DNA of 64,000 nucleotides from Cacconaster sp964598495 (lineage in GTDB: Bacteria > Bacteroidota > Bacteroidia > Bacteroidales > UBA932): NCBI GenBank assembly GCA_964598495.1, contig CAZRBY010000002.1, positions 62,001-126,000 on the forward strand. The letters run 5' to 3'. The position numbers were made by a program, and so were the translations under genes. The notes beneath the pieces are model-generated. The model searched no databases and was not told the DNA's origin. It saw only the letters and a list, made by a program, of their open reading frames with translations. Below are positions 52,124 through 60,619 of the stretch, in pieces; within the stretch, counting starts at the first letter, position 1, and every line of letters starts with the position of its first letter.

Positions 52124-53662
52124 ATGCTTACCAATATTATAATAACCGCGATAATTTCTGCGACGGTAGCCATTGGAGTCTATCTGTTCGTAAGAAACGT
52201 CATATTGAAAAAGAAAAAAGAACAGATAATTATCGACGCTGAAAAAGAGGGCGAGGCTATCAAGAAAGAGAAAATTTTCCAGGCCAAGGAGAAATTTCTT
52301 CAGCTCAAAAGCGAGCACGAAGCTTTTATTAACGAACGCAATGCCCAGGTTCAGCAGTATGAAAATAAAGTTAAACAGAAGGAGTTGGTACTCAATCAAC
52401 AGAATTCCGAACTCGGACGAAAACAAAAAGAGGTAGACAGCGTCCGCGAGAACCTCAAAAACCAACTTGAAATCGTCAATCGTAAGAGCGAAGAGTACGA
52501 CAAATTTAAGAACGAGGCCATTACCAAACTGGAAGAAGTGGCCGGAATGACTGCTGCAGAGGCAAAAAACCAGCTCATAGAGAGTATGAGGGCCGAAGCG
52601 AAGACCGAGGCGATGTCCTATATCAGTGACGTAATGGATGAAGCGCGCATGACAGCGAGCAAAGAGGCAAAACGCATAGTCATCAACACCATCCAGCGTA
52701 CCGCACCTGAGACCGCCATTGAAAATGCGGTGACAGTCTTCAATATCGAAAGTGACGAGATCAAAGGACGCATCATCGGTCGCGAAGGGCGCAACATTCG
52801 TGCGCTCGAAGCGGCCACCGGCGTAGAAATTGTCGTAGACGATACTCCCGAAGCGATCCTTCTTTCTGCCTTTGACCCGGTTCGCCGTGAAGTGGCAAGA
52901 CTTGCGCTTCACCAGCTGGTGACTGATGGACGTATTCACCCCGCACGTATCGAAGAGGTAGTGGCCAAGGTACAGAAACAGCTTGAGGATGAGATCATGG
53001 AGACGGGAAAGCGTACCTGTATAGATCTGGGCATACACGGACTACATGTGGAATTGATACGCCTGATCGGACGAATGAAGTATCGCTCCTCTTATGGACA
53101 AAACCTCCTCCAACATTCGCGCGAAGTGGCCAATATCTGTGCGACAATGGCTGCCGAACTTGGTCTTAATGCAAAGGTTGCCAAACGTGCCGGACTTTTG
53201 CACGATATCGGAAAGGTCTCTGATGAGGATGCCGAATTGCCCCATGCTCTGCTGGGTATGCGTATTGCAGAGAGATATAAGGAGAAACCGGAGATCTGCA
53301 ACGCCATCGGTTCACACCACGAAGAGATGGAGATGAAATCCCTCATTGCTCCGCTCGTAATGGTGGGTGACGCCATATCGGGTGCGCGTCCCGGAGCCCG
53401 CCGAGAGGTTATAGAATCCTATATCAAACGCCTTAAGGATATGGAAGGCATTGCGCTTTCACATCCCGGTGTGACCAAGACTTATGCTATCCAAGCCGGC
53501 AGGGAACTGCGCGTGATCGTAGGAGCCGAAGAGGTATCGGACCAGCAGTGTGAAGCCCTTTCAGCAGATATTGCACGTAAAATCCAGGAAGAAATGGTCT
53601 ATCCAGGTCAAATTAAGATTACAGTCATACGCGAAACACGCAGTGTCGCATTTGCAAAATAA
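52124..53662 (+). CDS. rny: Ribonuclease Y
   Basis: Membrane-anchored endoribonuclease that starts mRNA decay. The 512 residues have an N-terminal membrane helix (IIITAIISATVAIGVYLFV), a long charged coiled coil to about 200, a KH domain with IKGRIIGREGRNIRALEAAT, and an HD domain with LLHDIGKV and GSHHEEMEMKS. The C-terminal VYPGQIKITVIRETRSV is typical. It follows the 6S-like RNA and precedes a DUF3467 gene by 6 bp. Confidence 0.96.
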   Translation: MLTNIIITAIISATVAIGVYLFVRNVILKKKKEQIIIDAEKEGEAIKKEKIFQAKEKFLQLKSEHEAFINERNAQVQQYENKVKQKELVLNQQNSELGRKQKEVDSVRENLKNQLEIVNRKSEEYDKFKNEAITKLEEVAGMTAAEAKNQLIESMRAEAKTEAMSYISDVMDEARMTASKEAKRIVINTIQRTAPETAIENAVTVFNIESDEIKGRIIGREGRNIRALEAATGVEIVVDDTPEAILLSAFDPVRREVARLALHQLVTDGRIHPARIEEVVAKVQKQLEDEIMETGKRTCIDLGIHGLHVELIRLIGRMKYRSSYGQNLLQHSREVANICATMAAELGLNAKVAKRAGLLHDIGKVSDEDAELPHALLGMRIAERYKEKPEICNAIGSHHEEMEMKSLIAPLVMVGDAISGARPGARREVIESYIKRLKDMEGIALSHPGVTKTYAIQAGRELRVIVGAEEVSDQQCEALSADIARKIQEEMVYPGQIKITVIRETRSVAFAK

Positions 53663-53668
53663 ATCATT

Positions 53669-53971
53669 ATGGAAGAGAACAAAAACAAAGGTATCAGCAT
53701 CACTCCTGAAGTGGCACGCGGCGTCTATTCTAACCTCGTATTCATCAACCACTCCAATTCTGAGTTCGTGCTCGACTTTATACAGGTGATGCCTGGAATG
53801 CTCCAGCCAAATGTCAACAGCCGTATTATCCTGGCTCCCGAACATGCCAAGCGCCTTTTGAAGGCACTTGAGGATAATGTAAGCAAGTACGAAAAGAGTT
53901 TCGGAGAGATTAATATACGGGAACCGCAGCCGTCAAATGTGCCTCCAATGGCATTCGGCGGAGAAGCGTGA
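53669..53971 (+). CDS. DUF3467 protein
   Basis: A 100-residue soluble protein with the DUF3467 pattern: ARGVYSNLVFINHSNSEFVLDFIQVMPG, then NSRIILAPEHAKRLLKALEDNVSKYEKSFG. Function is not established. It follows rny by 6 bp and is probably co-transcribed with it. The stop codon (53969-53971) is followed within 2 bp by a GTGTAGT heptamer array. Confidence 0.88.
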   Translation: MEENKNKGISITPEVARGVYSNLVFINHSNSEFVLDFIQVMPGMLQPNVNSRIILAPEHAKRLLKALEDNVSKYEKSFGEINIREPQPSNVPPMAFGGEA

Positions 53972-53973
53972 AA

Positions 53974-54036
53974 TAGTATGTAGTGTGTAGTGTGTAGTGT
54001 GTAGTGTGTAGTGTGTAGTGTGTAGTGTGTAGTAGT
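53974..54036. repeat. 7-nt periodic array (GTGTAGT type, nine units)
   Basis: AGT ends at 53977, 53984 and then every 7 nt to 54033, nine units in phase, mostly GTGTAGT. It begins 2 bp after the DUF3467 stop, the same placement and the same unit as at the lysA end 37 kb away. Confidence 0.9.
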
Positions 54037-54155
54037 AGGGATATGGGTGGAGAATGAAGAAAGTTTTGTGATTTTGAAATTTTATAATAATCCTACAGGA
54101 TTTGGAGTCTCACAGAATTTTCTACATAAACCCAAAACTAGCTACTTAATAATTT

Positions 54156-54190
54156 ACTTTGAACTACTGACTACTTACTCGAAACTAATA
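54156..54190. repeat. 7-nt periodic repeat in opposite orientation, five units
   Basis: ACT begins at 54156, 54163, 54170, 54177 and 54184. Two units are ACTACTG and ACTACTT, the complement of the NNGTAGT type. The remaining bases between the DUF3467 gene and korC (about 277 bp in total) hold the other array, this one and a terminator, and no convincing gene. Confidence 0.55.
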
Positions 54191-54224
54191 AAAATGGGGA
54201 TCAGTTTGCTGACCCCCATTTTTA
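54191..54224. terminator. Bidirectional terminator between DUF3467 and korC
   Basis: AAAATGGGG and CCCCCATTTTT form a stem, with TCAG/CTGA continuing it across a TTTG loop. There are A and T runs on the two sides, so it can serve both converging operons. Confidence 0.8.
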
Positions 54225-54248
54225 TCTTAATTGGCTGGATAGTTACTT

Positions 54249-54791
54249 TCACAAAATTTCAACATTCTTCATGCCCAAGCTGATTGCTTTCTCATTCATT
54301 GGTATCAGACCGTGATGGCGCTCCGGGAGTGACTTTTTAAGGCCTTCGAGGACATTCTCCAGAGCAACAATTGGCTTCACTTTGAGATAAGCACCGAGAA
54401 CAATCATATTGTAGGCCTTAGCATTTCCGAGTTTTGCAGCTTCATCAGCTGCAGCTATGCGACAAATAGTGATGTCTTTTCTCTCGGGATGGCGTGTTAT
54501 GCCATTGGGGTCATAGATGAGGACTCCGCCAGGCTTTACCCTATTTTCAAATTTGTCCAGCGACTGCTGATTGAGTATGATAGCAGTGTCAAATCTGCTG
54601 AGGATGGGTGAGCTGATCTTATTGTTGCTAAGAATTACGCTGACATTACAAGTACCACCACGCATTTCTGGACCATAAGAAGGCATCCAAGTAACTTCCT
54701 GGTCTTGCATGATGCCTCCATAGGCCAAAATCTTGCCCATAGAGAGGACTCCCTGTCCTCCGAACCCGGCTATAATAATCTCTTCTTTCAT
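54249..54791 (-). CDS. korC: 2-oxoacid:ferredoxin oxidoreductase, gamma subunit
   Basis: The 180-residue gamma subunit, which contacts CoA. It starts EEIIIAGFGGQGVLSMGKIL, the standard gamma motif, and includes MPSYGPEMRGGTCNVSVILS. It is the last gene of the kor operon, 39 bp after korB, and a bidirectional terminator follows. With the beta, alpha and ferredoxin subunits it forms a complex that oxidises a 2-oxoacid to acyl-CoA and CO2 and reduces ferredoxin. Whether the substrate is 2-oxoglutarate or branched-chain 2-oxoacids cannot be told from the sequence alone. Confidence 0.9.
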   Translation of the reverse strand: MKEEIIIAGFGGQGVLSMGKILAYGGIMQDQEVTWMPSYGPEMRGGTCNVSVILSNNKISSPILSRFDTAIILNQQSLDKFENRVKPGGVLIYDPNGITRHPERKDITICRIAAADEAAKLGNAKAYNMIVLGAYLKVKPIVALENVLEGLKKSLPERHHGLIPMNEKAISLGMKNVEIL

Positions 54792-54830
54792 ATTTCTCTG
54801 TTTTTTTTGTTCACACTAATAAAGAGGGTC

Positions 54831-55592
54831 TTAACGGTCCTTCATGTCTCCGAGAGGATACTCAGGGAACATATTCTCCTCCATCCATTTGTTTGCTGCG
54901 ACGGGTGATGTTTTCCAGCCGGAATTGCAGGTGCTTACCACCTCGACAAATGATGTGCCTTTCTCCATCATCGAGTTTTCGAAGGCTTTGCGGATTGCCC
55001 TTTTGGCCTTGCGTACTGCGCCTGGATTCTGTACGGATTGTCTGGTAACGTAGCAGGTACCCTCAAGTTGAGCTATAAGCTCTGTTATTTTCAGGGGATA
55101 GCCGTTAAGTTTGGCGTCACGTCCGTAAGGAGTAGTAGCTGTAACCTGTCCTAGCAGGGTAGTTGGGGCCATTTGGCCTCCGGTCATACCGTAGATCGCA
55201 TTGTTGATAAATATAACAACGATGTTTTCTCCACGGTTGCAGGCGTGCAAAATTTCGGCAGTACCTATTGATGCCAAGTCACCGTCGCCCTGATATGTGA
55301 AAACATATTTGTCGGGCATAAGGCGTTTGGTGGCGGTTGCCAGAGCGGGAGCGCGTCCGTGTGCGGCCTGCTGCCAGTCGATGTCAAGATAGTTGTAGGC
55401 GAATACGGAGCAGCCGACAGGCGAAATACCTATGGTCTTGTCCTGGATACCCATCTCCTCGATGACTTCCGCAATAATCTTGTGGACAGTGCCATGGGAG
55501 CAGCCCGGGCAATAGTGCATCACCGCATCTTTCAGTACGGGAGTCTTACCGTAAACCTTGTTTTCAGGTTTTATAATATCATTGATCTCCAT
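54831..55592 (-). CDS. korB: 2-oxoacid:ferredoxin oxidoreductase, beta (TPP-binding) subunit
   Basis: The 253-residue catalytic beta subunit. The thiamine diphosphate motif is clear: GDGDLASIGTAEILHACNRG followed by NNAIYGMTGGQMAPTT. An N-terminal CPGCSHG supplies cysteines for a cluster or structural site, and ISPVGCSVFAY follows. It lies 5 bp downstream of korA. It is of the four-subunit Kor/Vor type, which fits the separate ferredoxin gene upstream. Confidence 0.93.
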   Translation of the reverse strand: MEINDIIKPENKVYGKTPVLKDAVMHYCPGCSHGTVHKIIAEVIEEMGIQDKTIGISPVGCSVFAYNYLDIDWQQAAHGRAPALATATKRLMPDKYVFTYQGDGDLASIGTAEILHACNRGENIVVIFINNAIYGMTGGQMAPTTLLGQVTATTPYGRDAKLNGYPLKITELIAQLEGTCYVTRQSVQNPGAVRKAKRAIRKAFENSMMEKGTSFVEVVSTCNSGWKTSPVAANKWMEENMFPEYPLGDMKDR

Positions 55593-55597
55593 AGTCG

Positions 55598-56680
55598 CTA
55601 TTTTTTTATGGTTTTGATAAATGCTTCATAAATCTCTTCGGGAGAGGGAATGGCACCTCCCTGACGGCCGTAGAAGTGTACGGGCACGCGGCCATTGGCA
55701 ATCATGCGCACATCTTCCACCATCTGTCCTGAGTTGAGCTCTACGGACATTATGCTTTTCATCTGGGGTACAAGTGCATCAAGAGCCTTTGTAGGGTAGG
55801 GATAGAGTGTTATAGGGCGCAGTACGCCGAGTTTGATGCCATTTTGGCGTGCAAGTTCCACTACATTTTCGCATATACGGGACATACAGCCGAATGCAAC
55901 GATCAGATAGTCGGCATCATCTGTCTTATAAGTCTCGAATCTGGCCTCTTTTGCCTCAACAGTTGCATATTTATTTTGGAGATGTATGTTGTGATGCTCC
56001 ATGACATCTGCCTCAAGGGCCAGTGATGTTACGATATTCCCGCGCCTTGATGTAGGCTTACCCAATGTAGCCCATGAGTCGCAAAGGGCCCTTATTTCTT
56101 CATCGGTGCGGCGAGGCTTTGCTGGACGAAGTTCCACCTTTTCCATCATCTGTCCTACTACTCCGTCACCGAGAATCATTACGGGGTTACGGTATTTAAA
56201 TGCGAGTTCAAATGATAAATCAACATAGTCATACATATCCTGTACGGAAGCGGGGGCGAGGACAATAGTCCTGTAGTCACCGTGACCACCACCCTTTGTA
56301 GCTTGGAAATAGTCACTCTGGCTAGGCTGGATGGTGCCCAGACCAGGGCCGCCACGCATCACATTGACTACGAGACAGGGAAGTTCGCAGCCTGCGAGGT
56401 AGCTGAGGCCTTCGCACATAAGGCTTATGCCGGGGCTGCTGGAGGAGGTCATAACCTTTTTGCCGCAGCAGGCTCCGCCATAGACCATATTGATCGAAGA
56501 TGTTTCACTCTCAGCCTGGAGTACTACCATACCTGTGGTCTCCCAGGGTTTTTCACTCATCAGCGTCTCCATTACCTCCGACTGTGGTGTGATGGGATAG
56601 CCGAAATAGCCGTCACAACCGCAGTTTATTGCAGCGTATGCGATGGCTTCGTTTCCTTTCATTAAGATCTTTTCTGCCAT
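55598..56680 (-). CDS. korA: 2-oxoacid:ferredoxin oxidoreductase, alpha subunit (VorB/KorA-like)
   Basis: The 360-residue alpha subunit carrying the pyrimidine-binding part. Motifs are EAIAYAAINCGCDGYFGYPITPQSEV, ESETSSINMVYGGACCGKKVMTSSSSPG, and MRGGPGLGTIQPSQSDYFQ. I chose ATG 56680; the longer frame starts with GTG 56704 and overlaps the ferredoxin gene. The gene lies 10 bp after the ferredoxin stop. It most resembles subunits annotated as 2-ketoisovalerate or 2-oxoglutarate ferredoxin oxidoreductase. Confidence 0.92.
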   Translation of the reverse strand: MAEKILMKGNEAIAYAAINCGCDGYFGYPITPQSEVMETLMSEKPWETTGMVVLQAESETSSINMVYGGACCGKKVMTSSSSPGISLMCEGLSYLAGCELPCLVVNVMRGGPGLGTIQPSQSDYFQATKGGGHGDYRTIVLAPASVQDMYDYVDLSFELAFKYRNPVMILGDGVVGQMMEKVELRPAKPRRTDEEIRALCDSWATLGKPTSRRGNIVTSLALEADVMEHHNIHLQNKYATVEAKEARFETYKTDDADYLIVAFGCMSRICENVVELARQNGIKLGVLRPITLYPYPTKALDALVPQMKSIMSVELNSGQMVEDVRMIANGRVPVHFYGRQGGAIPSPEEIYEAFIKTIKK

Positions 56681-56690
56681 ATCTGTAATT

Positions 56691-56912
56691 TTAGATTTTG
56701 ACACGATAAACCGTGATTACGGCGTCCGGGCAGACGGTAGCACAATTAGTGCAGCCGGTACAGTTTTCCGGATTAGCCATATATAGATAGTTGTAACCTT
56801 TACTATTTACCTCTTTAGAGAGGGCGATAGTACCGGTTGGACAATTAGGGATGCATACTCCGCATCCTTTGCATTTCTCGGTATCAACCGTGATAGCTCC
56901 TTTGATTGCCAT
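56691..56912 (-). CDS. korD: Ferredoxin-type subunit of the 2-oxoacid oxidoreductase
   Basis: A 73-residue 2[4Fe-4S] ferredoxin with CKGCGVCIPNCP and CTGCTNCATVCP. It is the delta subunit that takes electrons from the TPP enzyme. It is the first Kor subunit in the operon, 30 bp after a 51-residue membrane protein gene and 10 bp before korA. Confidence 0.92.
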   Translation of the reverse strand: MAIKGAITVDTEKCKGCGVCIPNCPTGTIALSKEVNSKGYNYLYMANPENCTGCTNCATVCPDAVITVYRVKI

Positions 56913-56942
56913 ATGCTTTTAGTTTTATTGGTTTTTAAATAT

Positions 56943-57098
56943 TTATTTGCCTGAAAAAAAATTAAATCCCTTGGGAACGCCCTCGACTTTTGAATTCCAC
57001 CTGAATGCAATGCCAATCAGGCAAATGATGCCTATCCATATAAGCGCCTTTGTGGTGTTGCTCTGAGAACGGTACCAGTTTCCGATTCTTTTAAACAT
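56943..57098 (-). CDS. Small membrane protein (51 residues) at the head of the kor genes
   Basis: A 51-residue frame, ATG 57096-57098 to TAA 56943-56945. It starts MFKRIGNWYRSQSNTTKALI, has one membrane helix (ALIWIGIICLIGIAFRW), and ends in a polar tail VPKGFNFFSGK. It sits 6 bp after the acyl-CoA synthetase stop and 30 bp before korD, so it fills the operon without slack. I do not know its function. A membrane-tethering or assembly role for the oxidoreductase is a guess from position only. Confidence 0.65.
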   Translation of the reverse strand: MFKRIGNWYRSQSNTTKALIWIGIICLIGIAFRWNSKVEGVPKGFNFFSGK

Positions 57099-57104
57099 AA
57101 ACTA

Positions 57105-59155
57105 TTATTTTTCTATCCTGATCCTCGCATCTACGGCAGTAACGCTCTTTTGGTTGCCCATAAGAGGATTAATATCCATTTCAAATATCTCCGGAGCACA
57201 ACTGCAGAGTGCTGAGACTCGGCGGATGGTCTCGTTGAATATTGCTTCATTGACCCCCTCCTGACCGCGTACTCCTTCAATCAATTTGTAGCTGCGCAGG
57301 TGGCGGATCATCTCCTCTGCTTCAACTGCAGAGATGGGGGAGATGCCATAAGAAATATCTTTTAGCACCTCTATATAGATGCCTCCAAGACCGCACATCA
57401 CCAGATGGCCGAACTTATCTTCTCTTTTGGCGCCTACAAAGAGTTGGGTGCCGCTGATCATCGGCTGGAGCAGCACTCCAACGCAACCGTCGATTCTCAT
57501 CATGCTTTTGTACTCCATTTCGAGTGTGTGATCGTCGCAGATGTTGAGTACTACTCCTCCTACATCGCTCTTATGCACCGGGCCTACCACCTTCATAACC
57601 AATGGCCAACCTATCTCCCTTGCCGCTTCGATAGCCTCCGGATAAGTGGAGACCACCAATTCCTTGACTCTGTTAATGCCTGCAGCATCTAGGATTTCCT
57701 GTGTTTTCTCCGGTGAGAGGTAGCCGTTGCTGCTGTTGTCGATGATCCTACGGATTTTCTCCTTGTCGACAGGTGCTCGTTGCAGAAAATGGGTTCTGGC
57801 ATGTTCACTGTTTTTGCGAAGCATGAGCCGAATATCACTTCTTCAGGGAATGTGATGCCACCTTTGCTCTTAAACTGCTCTATCTCATCTTTTGCATTGA
57901 CTACGGAGGTCAGGATTGGGAATATGGGCTTTTTGCAAATCTTCTGCTTATTCAGTATCGTATCATAGGCGTCGTCACTTGAAACAAGGCCCGGATTACC
58001 GAATATAACCGCCATGCTATCTACGTCAAAATCATTCTCACAGGCATCTATAATCTTACCGAGTTGGGCTGCAGTACCGGTAGCAAGAAAGTCAATGGGG
58101 TTGGAGACGGAAGAGCCGGGGTATAATTCATTGAGAAGTGCTTGAGCCTTCGCTCCCTCAAAATTTGGAATCTCTATATCATTGGAAGATAGCACATCCG
58201 TAAGCATCACCGCAGGGCCGCCCGCATGGGTGATGATAGCCATCTTACGCCCTTTGACTGCATTGAACATCAGTATCGCAGCCGTAGTAACAAGTTCCGT
58301 GCGACTATAACATCTGATGACGCCCGCCTTACGGAAGAGTGCGCTTACCGCCTTATCCGGAGAGGCCATCGCACCGGTATGTGAGGATGCGGCACGAGAG
58401 CCGGCCTCACTGTATCCTGATTTGATTGCTACCACCCTTGCACCCTTGCGGTATAGCGAGTATGCATGTTTGAGAAACTTCTTGGGATCATTGATGCTCT
58501 CGATATAAAGCATTTTTACCGGTGAACTTTTTCCGTGCACATAGGATTGGTCGAAGTACTCAAGCATATCCTCAACTCCGATCTGAGCGGAATTGCCAAT
58601 GGAAAAAATAGAGGAGAACTTCAGCCCGAGTTGTATTGCGAGCTCGAGGATGAATACGATAGTAGCTCCTGACCCCGAAACAAAATCAATTCCACTGGGG
58701 GAGAGGCTAGGGATGGGTTTTGTGAATACTCCTGTATATGCGGGAGTTATCACTCCAACACAATTTGGGCCTATAAGTGCGGCTCCGACATCGTTAGCCA
58801 TGGCAACAATCCTGTGTTCGTATTCCGCTCCCTCTTTGCCGTCCTCGGCAAATCCTGCGGAAATGATAATGATGGCACCGCAATTTTTCTTGTAGCAAAG
58901 ATTTTCAACCACATCCACACACAACTTGGCCGGTATGGCAAGAATGGCAAGGTCCACTTCCGGGATACCATCAATGGTGAGGAATGTCCTGCAGTCGCGG
59001 ATTTCTCCTGAAGCTTTGGGGTTGACTACGTAAATGTTCCCTTGAAACCGTGTAGAAAGGAGGTTTTCGAGAATAGCTCCTCCGGGCTTGTGTATATCTT
59101 CACTGCCTCCTACAACGACAATACTTTTTGGTGAAATCAGTTGTTTTGTGATCAT
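57105..59155 (-). CDS. Acetate/acyl-CoA ligase (ADP-forming), fused alpha-beta, frame broken near 57780
   Basis: Converts acyl-CoA, ADP and phosphate to the acid, CoA and ATP. The first frame (from ATG 59155) has the CoA-binding domain (VVVGGSEDIHKPGG), the ligase-CoA domain with the active-site region KSGYSEAGSRAASSHTGAMA, and THAGGPAVMLTD. It loses homology after about NMPEPIFCN near 57780. A second frame continues from APVDKEKIRRIID as an ATP-grasp domain (PLVMKVVGPVHKSDVGGVVLN, DINPLMG). Together they give about 683 residues, the normal size of the fused enzyme. I therefore read one gene with a one-base shift and not two subunits. It heads an operon with the Kor genes and has its own promoter. 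Confidence 0.87.
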
Positions 59156-59175
59156 CAAGTTCAAAGTTTATCCTG

Positions 59176-59206
59176 CAAAGTTATGAATTATAATCCAAAA
59201 TATCAA
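59176..59206 (-). promoter_or_regulatory. Promoter of the acyl-CoA ligase/Kor operon (TTG - 20 nt - TAACTTTG)
   Basis: On the minus strand TTG (59204-59206) and TAACTTTG (59176-59183) have a 20-nt spacer. The ligase ATG is 20 nt downstream. Confidence 0.7.
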
Positions 59207-59302
59207 TATTAATTAAAAAATCATATTAAAATATGCTTTTCATTACAATTTGTAACTTAATGACCTATTATTTGTGATATATAGCAAAAAATACCATTAT
59301 AA

Positions 59303-59335
59303 TTGTGACAATATGGATCTTTTTTGTTAATTTTG
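59303..59335 (+). promoter_or_regulatory. Promoter of mtaD (TTG - 22 nt - TAATTTTG)
   Basis: TTG at 59303-59305 and TAATTTTG at 59328-59335 fit the consensus with a slightly long 22-nt spacer. The mtaD ATG lies 23 nt after the box. Confidence 0.6.
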
Positions 59336-59358
59336 TTCAATTTTAGATATTAAATTAT

Positions 59359-60618
59359 ATGAGTACGATTTTGCTTAAGCAGGTTGCATTGAAGGGTAAA
59401 CAAAAGGATATCCTCATTAAAGGCAATAGGATTGCGGTCGTAGCGGACTCGATTCCCGTAAATGCGAAGAGAGAAATCGACTGCACCGGGAAAAGTGTCA
59501 TTCCGGGTTTTGTCAATATGCATACCCATTCGGCTATGTCGTTGATGCGTGGCATCAGTGAAGATGTCCCGCTGTCGGAGTGGCTCAACAAGATTTGGGC
59601 AGTAGAGAAACACCTTCAAAAGGAATATATCTATTGGGGTGCCAAGCTTGCAATCCTCGAGATGATAAAGAGCGGCACTACCTGTTTTCTCGATATGTAC
59701 TGGATGTCGCCGCAAGTTGCGCAGGCTGTTGAGGAGATGGGTATAAGGGGTGTTCTTACATTTGTTTTCCTAGATCACTTTGATACTGAAAAGGCAGAGA
59801 AACAAAAATCCGAATGCATACGTCTTCACGACCATTCCAAAAAGTGGCATAAACGATGCAAATTCGGAGTTGCCATTCACGCTGATTACACGGTTTCTCC
59901 CCATACGATGGTATGGGCTTCGGGTTTTTCAAAAGAAAATGGGCTGATACTCAATACACATATCTCGGAGACAGAGCGGGAGGTACTTGAAGATAAGAAA
60001 AAACATGGTAAAAGCCCTGTGGCTTTTTACGACTCTCTCGGCATTCTCGATTCCAATGTTATCGCAGCTCATGCGCTCTGGCTTGATGATGATGACATCG
60101 AGATTTTTGCAAAACGTGGCGTCACAGCGGTTCACAATGTCAACTCTAACCTTAAACTCGCGTCGGGTTATAGGTTCAGATATGGTGATTTGAAGAGTGC
60201 CGGAGTCAATGTTTGCCTCGGTACGGACGGAGCAGCTTCTTCCAACAATCTCGACATGCGTGAAAGTATGAAGACAATGTCGCTAATGCAAAAAGCTTGG
60301 ACCGGCGACACCACAACTCTCCCTTTGAATGAGCTGATGGATGTGGCAACAATCAACGGTGCACGTGCATTGGGTATCGATGCAGGTAGGATAGAGGAGG
60401 GGGCCCTTGCCGATCTGGTGCTTGTGGAAACTCGGTCGGAAGCATTTACTCCGAATATCAATTTTGAAAGCAATTTAATCTACTCCGCCAACAGTTCCTG
60501 TATTGACACTGTAATTTGTGATGGCAATATCTTGATGGAAGGCCGCAAAGTGGCAGGAGAAGAGCACATATTGGAAAAAGCCGATCAAATGGCTTGGAAA
60601 CTTATAAACTCAAAATGA
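59359..60618 (+). CDS. mtaD: 5-methylthioadenosine / S-adenosylhomocysteine deaminase
   Basis: Zinc amidohydrolase that deaminates methylthioadenosine to methylthioinosine, and S-adenosylhomocysteine to its inosyl form. The 419 residues show the metal site HTHSAM (His55, His57), HISE (His201), a further His in AAHALWL, and the catalytic LGTDGAASSNNLDM (Asp290). The C-terminal EEGALADLVLVE is usual for the family. It starts a run with pnp (1-bp gap) and mtnA, which supports the methylthioadenosine substrate. A guanine-deaminase or chlorohydrolase relative is less likely in this context. Confidence 0.9.
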   Translation: MSTILLKQVALKGKQKDILIKGNRIAVVADSIPVNAKREIDCTGKSVIPGFVNMHTHSAMSLMRGISEDVPLSEWLNKIWAVEKHLQKEYIYWGAKLAILEMIKSGTTCFLDMYWMSPQVAQAVEEMGIRGVLTFVFLDHFDTEKAEKQKSECIRLHDHSKKWHKRCKFGVAIHADYTVSPHTMVWASGFSKENGLILNTHISETEREVLEDKKKHGKSPVAFYDSLGILDSNVIAAHALWLDDDDIEIFAKRGVTAVHNVNSNLKLASGYRFRYGDLKSAGVNVCLGTDGAASSNNLDMRESMKTMSLMQKAWTGDTTTLPLNELMDVATINGARALGIDAGRIEEGALADLVLVETRSEAFTPNINFESNLIYSANSSCIDTVICDGNILMEGRKVAGEEHILEKADQMAWKLINSK

Positions 60619-60619
60619 A

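Noticed and set aside
54047..54283. 78-residue plus-strand frame after DUF3467
   Set aside because: It crosses a heptamer array, a terminator and the korC end, and shows no family features.
57105..57824. Separate beta-subunit gene of an ADP-forming ligase
   Set aside because: Its first ~15 residues are an out-of-frame reading of alpha-domain DNA, and the sum of the halves equals the fused enzyme.
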